This document shows positions 33,696 through 43,046 of a stretch of DNA of 55,342 nt, piece after piece (the first letter of the stretch is position 1; every line of letters starts with the position of its first letter). The notes under the pieces are model-generated. The model was not told the origin of the DNA, searched no databases, and saw only the letters and a program-made list of their open reading frames with translations. Source of the stretch: Chloroflexota bacterium (GTDB lineage: Bacteria; Chloroflexota; Anaerolineae; DTLA01); assembly GCA_014874485.1 (NCBI GenBank), contig JADBJK010000040.1:1-55342 (forward strand). The letters are read 5' to 3'. A program made the position numbers and the translations under genes.

Positions 33696-34650
33696 GCACG
33701 TGTCCAAGGTGTACAGGGTGGGAACCTTCGGGGGCCGCGCACTCGTGGCGGTGCACGACGTGAGTTTTGACGTGCGCGACGGGGAGGTGGTCTCGCTCAT
33801 CGGCGAGAGCGGTAGCGGCAAGAGCACCATCGGCAAGATGATCCTGCGCCTCATCCCGGCGACTTCGGGGCGGATTGTCTTCAACGACGTGGACATCTCT
33901 ACCCTCAAAGGCCCTGCGTTGAAGGAATACTACCGCAGAGTTCAGGGCGTCTTCCAAGATCCGTTCAGTTCCTACAACCCAATCTTCAAGGCGGATCGGG
34001 TGTTCCGTCTCATCCGCGACGAGTTCTTCCCAACCATCGGACCGTCGGAGTGGCAGGGCAGGGTGGAGGATGCCCTGCGGGCTGTGGGGCTCAACCCTGG
34101 CCAGGTTCTGGGCAAGTTCCCCCACCAACTGAGCGGCGGACAACTCCAGCGGTTCCTCATCGCCCGCGCGCTCCTTCTGGATGTTGAGTTCCTGGTGGCC
34201 GACGAGATTATCAGCATGCTGGACGCTTCCACGCGCGTGGATGTGCTCAACCTGCTGGCCGACCTCAAGTCGCGCGGCCTCTCCATCCTGTTCATCACGC
34301 ACGACCTCTCGCTGGGCTACTACATCAGCGAGCGGGCAGTCATCCTGTACCGGGGGTGCATCCTGGAGATGGGCGCTACGGAACGGATATTCGGGACGCC
34401 TCTCCATCCGTACACGCGGATGCTCATGGCCTCTGCGCCGCGCCTGGACAAGAAGTGGGAGCAGGTGGAGATTGAATTGAGGGGCAAGCACTTGGAGAGC
34501 GCGGCCGGTTGTGTATACTACGACAGGTGCCCGGAGGCGATGAGGGACGAACGCTGCCGGACGCAGAGGCCCGCGCTGGTGGCCGTGGACGATGATCACT
34601 TCGTCGCATGCGAGCGCTACGCACAGGGACAAGCAGCGAAACTCGGATGA
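33682..34650 (+). CDS. ABC importer ATPase, DppF/OppF type
   Basis: This 322-residue protein has Walker [10 protein letters not shown], signature LSGGQLQRF, Walker B FLVADEI and [10 protein letters not shown]. The C-terminal segment has GCVYYDRC followed by a later cysteine, as in DppF. ATG 33682 lies inside the end of the previous ATPase gene behind GGGCGAGG. It completes a five-gene importer (binding protein, two permeases, two ATPases) for oligosaccharides or peptides, with sugar favoured by context. Confidence 0.92.
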   Translation: MLTVEHVSKVYRVGTFGGRALVAVHDVSFDVRDGEVVSLIGESGSGKSTIGKMILRLIPATSGRIVFNDVDISTLKGPALKEYYRRVQGVFQDPFSSYNPIFKADRVFRLIRDEFFPTIGPSEWQGRVEDALRAVGLNPGQVLGKFPHQLSGGQLQRFLIARALLLDVEFLVADEIISMLDASTRVDVLNLLADLKSRGLSILFITHDLSLGYYISERAVILYRGCILEMGATERIFGTPLHPYTRMLMASAPRLDKKWEQVEIELRGKHLESAAGCVYYDRCPEAMRDERCRTQRPALVAVDDDHFVACERYAQGQAAKLG

Positions 34651-34660
34651 GGGGGTAACA

Positions 34661-35638
34661 ATGGTGCGGGTCATTGGGCCGGAACTGCCGAATATCCCCT
34701 GGGAGGAGCGCCGCGCCGGAAGCCACGAGGTTCTGTGGCGCTCCGCGCGGAATCCCATCATCACGCGCGACGCGGTGCCCGATGCCAATAGCATTTTCAA
34801 CAGCGCCGTGGTGCCGTTTGGCGAGGGCTTCGCGGGTGTGTTCCGGTGCGACAACACCGCCCGCCGCATGCAACTCCATGCCGGCTTCAGCACCGATGGC
34901 GTGCGCTGGCACATTGAGCCGGAGCGCATTCATTTCCATTGCGACGATGAGGAGATCGGGACCTTCGTCTATGGGTATGACCCCCGCGTGTGCTGGCTGG
35001 AGGACCGGTACTACGTTACCTGGTGCAACGGGTACTACGGGCCGACCATCGGCGTCGGGTACACGTATGACTTCAAGACCTTCTACCAGTTGGAGAATGC
35101 CTTCCTGCCGTACAACCGCAACGGCGTGTTGTTCCCGCGCAGAATCCGCGGGAAGTTCGCCATGCTCAGCCGTCCCAGCGACCGCGGGCACACGCCCTTC
35201 GGCGACATCTTCTACAGCGAAAGCCCGGACATGATCCACTGGGGGCACCACCGCCACGTCATGTCTCCGGTAGACGGTTGGCAGTCCACCAAAGTGGGCG
35301 CTGGGCCGACGCCGATTGAGACGTCGGAGGGGTGGCTTCTGTTCTACCACGGGGTGCTGACCTCGTGCAACGGCTTCGTGTACAGTTTCGGCGCGGCGCT
35401 GCTGGATTTGGAGCAGCCGTGGAAGGTCATCCACAGGACGCGCCCTTATCTGCTGAACCCCAGAGAGTACTACGAATGCGTGGGCGATGTGCCCAATGTC
35501 GTCTTCCCCTGCGCGGCGCTGTGCGACCCGCCGACGGGGCGGCTCGCCATCTACTACGGGGGCGCGGACACCGTTACGTGCCTGGCCTTCGGGAAAGTAG
35601 ATGAAATCGTGGATTTCGTCAAGGCCAATTCCCTGTAA
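34661..35638 (+). CDS. GH130-family beta-mannoside phosphorylase/hydrolase
   Basis: This 325-residue five-bladed beta-propeller protein matches GH130, with [36 protein letters not shown] (catalytic-region Asp), [15 protein letters not shown] (phosphate-binding Arg and neighbouring residues) and the [19 protein letters not shown] signature. GH130 enzymes phosphorolyse beta-mannosyl-glucose or beta-1,4-manno-oligosaccharides to mannose 1-phosphate. It lies 10 bp after the ATPase gene, ahead of GH1 and GH94, which suggests mixed gluco-/mannan oligosaccharides are used. The exact linkage is not fixed by sequence. Confidence 0.9.
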   Translation: MVRVIGPELPNIPWEERRAGSHEVLWRSARNPIITRDAVPDANSIFNSAVVPFGEGFAGVFRCDNTARRMQLHAGFSTDGVRWHIEPERIHFHCDDEEIGTFVYGYDPRVCWLEDRYYVTWCNGYYGPTIGVGYTYDFKTFYQLENAFLPYNRNGVLFPRRIRGKFAMLSRPSDRGHTPFGDIFYSESPDMIHWGHHRHVMSPVDGWQSTKVGAGPTPIETSEGWLLFYHGVLTSCNGFVYSFGAALLDLEQPWKVIHRTRPYLLNPREYYECVGDVPNVVFPCAALCDPPTGRLAIYYGGADTVTCLAFGKVDEIVDFVKANSL

Positions 35639-35649
35639 GAGGTTCGTCC

Positions 35650-37008
35650 ATGTCCAGTGCAGACTCATCGCAGGCTGTGTTCCCGAAGGAGTTCATATGG
35701 GGAGCGGCTACCTCGTCGTACCAGATAGAAGGCGCGTGGAACGAGGACGGCAAAGGCGAGAGCATCTGGGATCGGTTCTGCCACACGCCTGGGCGAATCG
35801 CCAACGGCGACACGGGCGACGTGGCCTGCGATCACTACCACCGCTGGCGCGAGGACGTGGCGCTGATGCGCGAACTGGGCCTGCGGGCCTATCGCTTCTC
35901 TATCTCCTGGCCGCGACTGCTGCCCGAGGGCCGTGGTCGGGTCAACCAGCCCGGCCTTGACTTCTACAACCGCCTTGTGGATGCGCTGCTGGATGCGGGC
36001 ATCACGCCGTTCGCCACACTGTACCACTGGGACTTGCCCCAGGCGCTGCAGGACAAGGGCGGATGGCCGGCCCGCGCCACGGCCGAGGCCTTCGCCGAGT
36101 ACGCCGACCTGGCCAGCCGCAGCCTGGGCGACCGCGTCAAGCACTGGATGCCGCTGAACGAGCCGTGGGTCAGCGCGTTCATCGGCTATCTGGAAGGGCG
36201 CCACGCGCCCGGCCATACCAGCCTGGATGAGGCGCTGGCCGCCGCTCATCATCTGCTGCTCGGCCATGGCTGGGCGGTGCCGGTCATTCGGCACAACGCC
36301 CCGAGTGCACAGGTGGGCATTGCCCTCAACCTGACGACCGTTGTGCCCGCTTCGCCCAGCCAGGCCGATGCCGAGGCGGCTCGCGTGAGGGACGGCCTCA
36401 TCAACCGCTGGTTTCTTGACCCGCTGGCCGGGCGCGGCTATCCGCAGGACATGGTGCGGCATTTCGGCCGACCGATGCCGTTCGTGCAATCCGGCGACCT
36501 GGAGGCCATCGCCGCCCCGTTGAACTTCTTGGGCGTGAACTACTACGCACGCACCATCGCGCGGAGCGATGCCGTGCCGGAATCGGAGAACGACCCGCCG
36601 ACCGTGCTCCCCAACGCCGAGCGCACTGCTGTGGGATGGGAAGTCTGCCCCGAGGAGCTCTACGAGTTGCTCATGCGCCTGCACAGGGACTATGCCTTTC
36701 GGGCCCTGCTCATTACGGAGAACGGCGCGGCCTACGATGACCAGGTCGGCCCCGACGGGCGGGTGGACGACCCGCGGCGCATCTCGTACCTCAAGCGGCA
36801 TCTGCAGGCGGCGGCGCGGGCACTGGCTGAGGGTGTTCCCCTGCGCGGCTACTTCGTGTGGTCGCTCCTGGACAACTTTGAGTGGGCGCTCGGCTACGGC
36901 CCGCGCTTCGGCATCATCTACGTGGACTACGCCACCCAGCGGCGCATCCCCAAGTCCAGCGCCTACTGGTACCGCCGTGTGATGGAAAGCAACAGGGTCG
37001 TGGATTGA
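35650..37008 (+). CDS. GH1 beta-glucosidase
   Basis: This 452-residue (beta/alpha)8 enzyme has the N-terminal GH1 signature FIWGAATSSYQIEGAW (residues 15-30), acid/base E171 in LNEPW and nucleophile E357 in ITENGA. The conserved WDLPQAL and SLLDNFEWALGY segments are present. The cytosolic enzyme hydrolyses beta-glucosides and cello-oligosaccharides from the non-reducing end. No signal peptide is present, consistent with intracellular cleavage after import. It lies 11 bp after GH130 and 15 bp before GH94. Confidence 0.96.
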   Translation: MSSADSSQAVFPKEFIWGAATSSYQIEGAWNEDGKGESIWDRFCHTPGRIANGDTGDVACDHYHRWREDVALMRELGLRAYRFSISWPRLLPEGRGRVNQPGLDFYNRLVDALLDAGITPFATLYHWDLPQALQDKGGWPARATAEAFAEYADLASRSLGDRVKHWMPLNEPWVSAFIGYLEGRHAPGHTSLDEALAAAHHLLLGHGWAVPVIRHNAPSAQVGIALNLTTVVPASPSQADAEAARVRDGLINRWFLDPLAGRGYPQDMVRHFGRPMPFVQSGDLEAIAAPLNFLGVNYYARTIARSDAVPESENDPPTVLPNAERTAVGWEVCPEELYELLMRLHRDYAFRALLITENGAAYDDQVGPDGRVDDPRRISYLKRHLQAAARALAEGVPLRGYFVWSLLDNFEWALGYGPRFGIIYVDYATQRRIPKSSAYWYRRVMESNRVVD

Positions 37009-37023
37009 GGACCGGGGGCAGCA

Positions 37024-39483
37024 GTGAAGTACGGCTACTTTGACGACGAGCATCGCGAGTACGTGATCACCCGCGCGGACACGCCGCTCCCCTGGTTCAA
37101 CTACCTGGGCACCGAGGCGTATTTTGGCCTCATCTCCAACACGGCCGGCGGCTACTCGTTCTACCGCGACGCGCGCCTTCGCCGAATCACCCGCTACCGC
37201 TACAACAACGTGCCCACCGACGAGGGCGGACGGTATCTCTACATCCGCGATGACGCCACCGGCGAGTTCTGGTCGCCCTCATGGCAGCCGACTAGACATA
37301 ACGCTGAGGGTTACGTGTGCCGCCACGGGCTTGGCTACTCCGTCATCGGGTCCACATTTCGGGGAATCCGCGCGGACACCCGCTATTTCGTGCCGCTGGG
37401 TGAGAACCTGGAGATATGGGACCTGACCCTGGCGAACCTGCGGGATGAGCCGTGCGACCTGTCGGTCTTCTCCGCTGTGGAGTTCTGCCTGTGGGATGCC
37501 TGGGACGACGCCACGAACTTTCAGCGCAACTTCAGCACCGGCGAGGTGGAGGTTGCGGATGGCGTCATCTACCACAAGACCGAATACCGCGAGCGGCGGA
37601 ACCATTTTGCGTTCTTCGCCTGCTCGGAGCCGCTGGCCGGGTTTGACACTCAGCGGGAGGCGTTTCTGGGCCCCTATCGCGGCTGGGACAAGCCGCTCGT
37701 CGTGGAGCGCGGGCGTTCCGCTAACTCTGTGGCGCACGGCTGGGCACCCATGGGGTCGCATCATGTCCGCGTCTCGCTCCGGCCTGGGGAGCACCGCCGC
37801 GTCATTTTCTTGCTGGGGTATCACGAGAACCTGCCGGACCACAAGTTTGACCCGCCAGACTCGCAGATTCTCAACAAGCGAACCGTCGCGCCGGTGATTG
37901 CGAAGTACCTGAACCCGCGCGAGGTGGACGCGGCCTTTGAGTCGCTGCACGGCTACTGGGACGGGCTTCTGTCCGCGTTGCAGGTGGACACGCCAGACCC
38001 TCACACCAACCGCATGGTGAACGTCTGGAACGCCTATCAGTGCGTGGTTGCGTTCAACCTGTCGCGCTCGGCCTCGTTCTTTGAGTCGGGGATTGGCCGG
38101 GGCATCGGTTTCCGCGATGCGAACCAGGACGTGCTGGGCATCGTTCACATGCTGCCGGAGCGGGCACGGCGCAGGATTCTGGACCTGGCTGCGACGCAAC
38201 TGAAGTCGGGCGGGGCGTACCATCAGTATCAGCCACTCACCGGCCGCGGCAACAGAGCCATCGGCGACCGCTTCAACGATGACCCGCTATGGCTTGTCCT
38301 CTCGGTCGCGGCGTATCTCAAGGAAACCGGCGACCTCACCATCCTGGACGAGGCCGTTCCCTACGACAACGAGCCGGGTTCCGAGGAGCCGCTCTACGAG
38401 CACCTGCGCCGCAGCCTGCAGTACACCCTTGACCGACTCGGCCCACATGGCCTGCCGCTCATCGGCCGCGCCGACTGGAACGACTGCCTGAACCTCAATA
38501 CGTTCTCCACCGAGCCAGGGGATTCGTTCCAGACCGCTCCCGTTTCCGATAGCGACACGGCCGAGTCGGTGTTCATCGCGGCGTTGTTCGTCCTTGCGGC
38601 GAGGGAGATGGCCGGGATTGCGTTGGTGCGTGGCGATGAGGGTTCGGCGCGGCGGTATGAGCAGGCGGCTGCGCGCATGGCCGATGCGGTTCTGGCGCAT
38701 GGATGGGATGGCGAATGGTTTCTGCGCGCCTACGATGCCTTTGGCGGCAAGGTGGGGTCTCGCGAATGCGAGGAAGGCCAAATCTACATTGAACCGCAGG
38801 GGATGTGCGTTATGGCGGGCATCGGCCTGGACAACGGGCATGCCGAGAAGGCCCTGGCTTCGGTGCGGGAGCGCCTGGCGACTCCCCATGGCATCCTGCT
38901 GCACCAGCCCGCCTACACCCGTTACCAGGTGCATCTGGGCGAAATCTCCTCGTACCCGCCGGGATACAAGGAGAACGCAGGCATTTTCTGCCACACCAAC
39001 CCGTGGATCATGATCGCCGAGGCCATCCTTGGACACGGGGACCAAGCGCATGACTACTACACGCGCATCAACCCCTCGGCCCGTGAGGGGATGAGCGAGG
39101 TGCACCGTTGCGAGCCGTATGTGTATGCACAGATGATCGCCGGGCGCGACGCGCCAACCCACGGCGAGGCCAAGAACTCCTGGCTGACGGGCACGGCGGC
39201 CTGGAACTACGTCGCGGCTACCCAGTGGATGCTGGGCATTCGCCCCACGTTGCACGGCCTGCGCATCGCGCCGGTGATTCCCAGCGACTGGCGCGGGTTT
39301 GAGGCCACTCGGGTGTTCCGGGGCGTCCGCTACCGCATCTCGGCGCGCCGCGTGGGTGCGGGAAACGAGGTGTCCATTCGGGTGGATGGCAGGCCGGTGC
39401 GGGGGAATGTGGTGCCAATTCCAGAGGAAGGCTGCCGAGAGGTGTGGGTGGAGGTTGGCATCGGTGGGCCGCCTTCCGCATAG
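37024..39483 (+). CDS. GH94 cellobiose/cellodextrin phosphorylase
   Basis: This 819-residue protein has the GH94 layout: an N-terminal beta-sandwich (about 1-280), helical linker, (alpha/alpha)6 barrel (about 330-750) and C-terminal sheet. DWND at residues 484-487 carries the general acid, and FRDANQDVLGIVHM and YKENAGIFCHTNPW are conserved barrel segments. It splits cellobiose with phosphate into glucose 1-phosphate and glucose, saving ATP. The length is typical for cellobiose phosphorylase. GTG/ATG choice is not an issue, since the start follows GAGG closely. It ends 5 bp before the convergent kinase gene. Confidence 0.95.
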   Translation: MKYGYFDDEHREYVITRADTPLPWFNYLGTEAYFGLISNTAGGYSFYRDARLRRITRYRYNNVPTDEGGRYLYIRDDATGEFWSPSWQPTRHNAEGYVCRHGLGYSVIGSTFRGIRADTRYFVPLGENLEIWDLTLANLRDEPCDLSVFSAVEFCLWDAWDDATNFQRNFSTGEVEVADGVIYHKTEYRERRNHFAFFACSEPLAGFDTQREAFLGPYRGWDKPLVVERGRSANSVAHGWAPMGSHHVRVSLRPGEHRRVIFLLGYHENLPDHKFDPPDSQILNKRTVAPVIAKYLNPREVDAAFESLHGYWDGLLSALQVDTPDPHTNRMVNVWNAYQCVVAFNLSRSASFFESGIGRGIGFRDANQDVLGIVHMLPERARRRILDLAATQLKSGGAYHQYQPLTGRGNRAIGDRFNDDPLWLVLSVAAYLKETGDLTILDEAVPYDNEPGSEEPLYEHLRRSLQYTLDRLGPHGLPLIGRADWNDCLNLNTFSTEPGDSFQTAPVSDSDTAESVFIAALFVLAAREMAGIALVRGDEGSARRYEQAAARMADAVLAHGWDGEWFLRAYDAFGGKVGSRECEEGQIYIEPQGMCVMAGIGLDNGHAEKALASVRERLATPHGILLHQPAYTRYQVHLGEISSYPPGYKENAGIFCHTNPWIMIAEAILGHGDQAHDYYTRINPSAREGMSEVHRCEPYVYAQMIAGRDAPTHGEAKNSWLTGTAAWNYVAATQWMLGIRPTLHGLRIAPVIPSDWRGFEATRVFRGVRYRISARRVGAGNEVSIRVDGRPVRGNVVPIPEEGCREVWVEVGIGGPPSA

Positions 39484-39488
39484 GTGGG

Positions 39489-40487
39489 TCATTCGCCGCT
39501 GACCGCGCGACGGGCAGCGAATAGCCTGTTGGCGGAAGCCATCAGGCGCTCCCGAACCCCGGCCGTGTCCAGTCCAATCTGCTCCATGGCCAGCAACACG
39601 CCCCCCACCACAGGGGGCGGGGCCAGCCGCACCAAGTGCGCTCCCGGCGCTGCGCCGTGGACAACGCGGGCCATTTCGTCGGTGAGCAGCGGGCTGCCCT
39701 TGAACATACTGCCAAAGAGCACCACTTCAAACTCCAGCGCTTCAATCCCGAGTTGGCGAATCACGCCCACCGCCAGGCTGCCCAGTTCGCGGCCCGCCCA
39801 TCGGATGATGTCTTGCGCTACGGCGTCGCCCTCTGCCGCGACCCGGAACACCGCCTGCGCGGCGTCGGCCGTCAGGCGGTATCGCTCCTGTGTCAGGCCC
39901 TCCATGAGGTCGGTCGCGTCGGCGGCGCCGGTCAGGGCGATGAACGCGTCCGTCAGGCGGGTCTGCGGGCCGCGCAGGCTCCAGGCGAGGGCTATCGCCT
40001 GCACCGCCTTGCCGACCAGTTCGGCCGCCCCGGCGTATTCGGCAAAGGCGGGGCCGGCGCCGGTAACGCGGCCTTCGCGCCCCTGGGCGTCGCGCCCGCG
40101 GCAGTTGCAGGATGTGCCCGAGACAACCGCCACGCCCCAGCCCCTGGTCGCACCCGCGATGAGGCCGAGCACCGCATCGTTGACGAACCGATAGGGCACG
40201 GCCAGTCCCAGGGTCTCAATGGCGCGGCGGGTGGGTTCATCTTCACACGGCCAGTCGTACCCCGCGATTCCAAAACCCGCTGCGGCCACCTGGGACTTGG
40301 AGACGCCAGCCGTCCGCAGGGCCTCTTCGGTGATGGCGTTCAGGGTGGCGGTCAGGCCCTCATAGCCCACCACTTCGTGGTTGCCTGAGCCGCCGACGCC
40401 CAGTCCCACGGCGTCGCCGTGTTCGTCGGCGATGAGGGCGTGGCTCTTGCTCGCGCCGATGTCCACTCCCAGGAAGTACCGCGTCAT
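39489..40487 (-). CDS. BadF/BadG-type sugar kinase (N-acetylglucosamine kinase-like)
   Basis: This 332-residue ASKHA-fold kinase begins MTRYFLGVDIGASKSHALI (phosphate-1 loop). It has AGYDWPCED, a second phosphate loop in VVSGTSCNCRGRD and an adenosine-site segment near EVVLFGSMF. Relatives phosphorylate N-acetylglucosamine or glucose, and distant ones are benzoyl-CoA reductase activators; no cluster-binding cysteine pair of those activators is evident. ATG 40487 follows AGGAGGGG, while ATG 40508 overlaps the stop of GH4. It is translationally close to GH4, so it probably phosphorylates the sugar that GH4 uses or releases. Confidence 0.85.
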   Translation of the reverse strand: MTRYFLGVDIGASKSHALIADEHGDAVGLGVGGSGNHEVVGYEGLTATLNAITEEALRTAGVSKSQVAAAGFGIAGYDWPCEDEPTRRAIETLGLAVPYRFVNDAVLGLIAGATRGWGVAVVSGTSCNCRGRDAQGREGRVTGAGPAFAEYAGAAELVGKAVQAIALAWSLRGPQTRLTDAFIALTGAADATDLMEGLTQERYRLTADAAQAVFRVAAEGDAVAQDIIRWAGRELGSLAVGVIRQLGIEALEFEVVLFGSMFKGSPLLTDEMARVVHGAAPGAHLVRLAPPPVVGGVLLAMEQIGLDTAGVRERLMASANRLFAARRAVSGE

Positions 40488-40500
40488 CGCCCGTCCCCTC

Positions 40501-41799
40501 CTAGCCATCCTGGAACTGCGGTAGGTACTGTCGGTGGGTCGCCAGCATGTCGTTAAGCACCGCGCGCACGCGGTCGGCTGGCGGGCCCAGCGGGTGGGTC
40601 AGCAGCGCCTGGTAGGCCGCGCGACGGTCTCCGTGAACGGCCGCCTTTACCGTGAGGAGTTCGTAGGCTTTCACGTGCGCCAGCAGCCCGAAACAGGCTG
40701 GGGGCAGAGGCTCGGCGGGCAGGGGATGGATTCCCGCGGCGTCCACGCGACAGGGCATCTCCAGCACCCAGTCGGGCGGCCACCCCGCGACCGCGCCTCG
40801 GTGAGGGACGTTGACAACATGGGTCTCGGCCAGGTTGTTGAAGTGCGCGTTGAGCAGTTGCGTGGCGACTGTGGAGTAGTACGCGCCCCCGCGCTGCATC
40901 AGGGTCGCGGGCAGGGTGGCCGCTCCCGGCGCGGCATACTGGCGCAGCAGGTCGGCCTCAATTGCCATGACTTGCTCGGCGCGGGAAGGCGGCCATTTGG
41001 CCTGCTCGGCCAGTTCGCGGCCCGTGTGGTAGTAGTACTTCAGGTAGCCATTCGGAATCATCCCCAGGGCCTCTATGGTGTCGGGGTCCCACTCCGGTTC
41101 AGCCGCCTTTCGCAAGTCGGCGATGAACCCTGCCAGAACCTGCGGCCACAGGTCCTGGCCATCCACCGTGAAACCGTAGTGCCACGTGAGGTGGTTCAGC
41201 CCCAGGGTTTTCAGTTCGGCGCGTGCGGGGTCCATGTGCCGCGGGTTGTCGGCGCTGAGGCGCTCCAGGATGTGCATCTTCGTTGTGTACGCGACGTTGC
41301 ACAGGCCCACAGCGGGGATGTCGGGGGCATGGCGGCTCAGCGCCTCATTGATGAGCCCGGCGGGGTTGGTAAAGTTGACCAGGAGCGCGCCGGGGGCCAG
41401 GTCGCGCATGTCCGCGGCAACCTTGAGAATGACGGGGATCGTGCGGAGCGCCTTGGCCATGCCGCCAACGCCGGTCGTCTCCTGTCCGATGAGGCCGTGC
41501 CGGTGGCCCAGGTACTCGTCTTCGCGGCGGGCGGCCATGCCCCCGACGCGCAGTTGGGTGATGACATAACGAGCACCGCGCACCGCCTCGCGCTGGTCTG
41601 TTGTCAGATGGACGGAGAAGCGGCCGCCATGCGCCTCCACCATCCGCCGAGCAAACTCCCCAACGACACGGAGCCGCTCCTCCGAGATGTCCATCAGCCA
41701 CAGTTCGGTCAGCGGGAACGTCTCGGCGCGGTCCAGAAAGCCCTGGACGAGTTCTGGGGTATAGGTGGATCCGCCCCCGATGATGGCGACTTTGAGCAT
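40501..41799 (-). CDS. GH4 family glycosidase (6-phospho-beta-glucosidase-like)
   Basis: This 432-residue protein has the GH4 NAD-binding start VAIIGGGSTYTPELV and the NFTNPAG segment. The metal-binding pair is C167 in GLCNVAY and H203 in LNHLTWHYGF. GH4 enzymes use NAD+ and Mn2+ and act by oxidation-elimination, mostly on phosphorylated disaccharides; some act on non-phosphorylated glycosides. No PTS component is visible in the window, so the origin of a phospho-disaccharide is unclear. The adjacent kinase could supply it. The start follows AGGGAG. Confidence 0.93.
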   Translation of the reverse strand: MLKVAIIGGGSTYTPELVQGFLDRAETFPLTELWLMDISEERLRVVGEFARRMVEAHGGRFSVHLTTDQREAVRGARYVITQLRVGGMAARREDEYLGHRHGLIGQETTGVGGMAKALRTIPVILKVAADMRDLAPGALLVNFTNPAGLINEALSRHAPDIPAVGLCNVAYTTKMHILERLSADNPRHMDPARAELKTLGLNHLTWHYGFTVDGQDLWPQVLAGFIADLRKAAEPEWDPDTIEALGMIPNGYLKYYYHTGRELAEQAKWPPSRAEQVMAIEADLLRQYAAPGAATLPATLMQRGGAYYSTVATQLLNAHFNNLAETHVVNVPHRGAVAGWPPDWVLEMPCRVDAAGIHPLPAEPLPPACFGLLAHVKAYELLTVKAAVHGDRRAAYQALLTHPLGPPADRVRAVLNDMLATHRQYLPQFQDG

Positions 41800-41831
41800 G
41801 TGAACTCCCTACCAAGTGGCAGCGCAGGCTA

Positions 41832-42098
41832 TCACTGCATCCACGAGGGGTCCCACCGCTCCTGCAGCAGGGTAACCGTCGCCTCCTTCACTCCGGGCAC
41901 GCCCTCCGCGGCCAGGCGCACCTGTTCGGTGAGGAAGTTGGCCAATGGGCAGAACGGCGCGGTGAGCACCATCTTGATCTCAACCCGGTCGCCCTCAATG
42001 ACCACCTCCCGAATCATTCCCAGGTCCACGACGCTCATCCCGATTTCCGGGTCTATCACCGGGCGCAGCGCCTCGCGAATCTCCTGTTCTGTAGGCAT
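41832..42098 (-). CDS. DUF59/MIP18-family protein (FeS-assembly type)
   Basis: This 88-residue single-domain protein has the DUF59 hallmarks VIDPEIGMSVVDLGMI and LTAPFCPLANFL, with the conserved reactive Cys. Such proteins assist iron-sulfur cluster assembly (SufT-like) or, in fused forms, phenylacetyl-CoA oxygenation. AGGAGG precedes the start. It sits between DegV and GH4 genes, with 32 and 18 bp gaps. A housekeeping role in FeS protein maturation fits the many FeS enzymes in this window. Confidence 0.92.
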   Translation of the reverse strand: MPTEQEIREALRPVIDPEIGMSVVDLGMIREVVIEGDRVEIKMVLTAPFCPLANFLTEQVRLAAEGVPGVKEATVTLLQERWDPSWMQ

Positions 42099-42116
42099 GT
42101 CTTCCTCCTGTGAAAG

Positions 42117-42986
42117 TTATTCAGTCTCCCCCACGTCCCGGGCGCAGAAGGCCAGGCCGATGGTGCCCGGTCCGGTGTGAACGCCCATGACGGGGGTGAA
42201 TTCGGTAACGTAGAGCTCCTGGCAGTCAAATCGCTCGCGCACCTGGCCTTCAATCCACGCGACATCGTCGCCGGCGTCGGCGTGGAAGACCGCAGCGCAC
42301 ATGGGTCGCCTGCCAACGCGTTCCTCCATCAGGTCCAGGATGCGCTCCAGGGCCTGTCGCCGGTTACGGACGACTCCCGCCACCTTCACGCGGCCTTCGG
42401 CCAGGTACAGTATCGGGTGGATGCGCAGACGCGCGCCCAGCATGGCGGCGGCTTCGCCGATGCGCCCGCCCCGGTGCAGGTACTCCAGGGTTGCCAGCGT
42501 CGCGAAGAGGCCCACGCGCGGGATGGTGGCCTCTGCCGCGGCGGCCACTTCGTCCAGGCTCTTCCCGGCTGCCGCCGCGCGCGCGGCCGCCAGCACCACG
42601 AACCCCTCGGCGATGGCGGCCGTCCGTGCGTCTATCACCCGCACCGGAACGGTGGCCGCCTGCTCTGCAGCGAGGCGCGCCGTGTGCAGCGTGCCGCTCA
42701 GTTCGTCGGGGACGTGGATGGACACAATCCCATCGGCTTCGCGGCTCAGCTCCGCGTACAGGTTGGCGAATGTGCCCAGGGCGGGCTGCGACGTCGTGGG
42801 CCACGAATTCCTCTCCCGCAACGCCCGCAGCCGTCGGTACACCTCGGTGGGGGTGATGTCCACGCCGTCCCGGTAACTCTGGCCGTCCCACACCAACTCA
42901 AAGGGCACGACGTGGATGTTGTACTCCCGCACCAAGTGCTCCGGAATGCATGCTGCGCTGTCCGTTACGACTGCGATGCGTGCCAT
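42117..42986 (-). CDS. DegV-family fatty-acid-binding protein
   Basis: This 289-residue protein has the DegV layout. The N-terminal domain contains IAVVTDSAACIPEHLV, HVVPFELVWDG and TSQPALGTF, SIHVPDELSGTLHTA contains the lipid headgroup-binding loop, and the C-terminal TPVMGVHTGPGTIGLAF completes the family signature. FakB/DegV proteins present fatty acids to a FakA kinase. It lies 60 bp downstream of a PlsY-like gene, which would use the resulting acyl phosphate, so this pair may form part of phospholipid synthesis. No fakA is visible here. Confidence 0.94.
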   Translation of the reverse strand: MARIAVVTDSAACIPEHLVREYNIHVVPFELVWDGQSYRDGVDITPTEVYRRLRALRERNSWPTTSQPALGTFANLYAELSREADGIVSIHVPDELSGTLHTARLAAEQAATVPVRVIDARTAAIAEGFVVLAAARAAAAGKSLDEVAAAAEATIPRVGLFATLATLEYLHRGGRIGEAAAMLGARLRIHPILYLAEGRVKVAGVVRNRRQALERILDLMEERVGRRPMCAAVFHADAGDDVAWIEGQVRERFDCQELYVTEFTPVMGVHTGPGTIGLAFCARDVGETE

Positions 42987-43046
42987 GGCTCACCTCCGCG
43001 TTGCGACTCCGCGCTCTCGGCGCGTCCCGATGGCCCCGTGTCCCGT

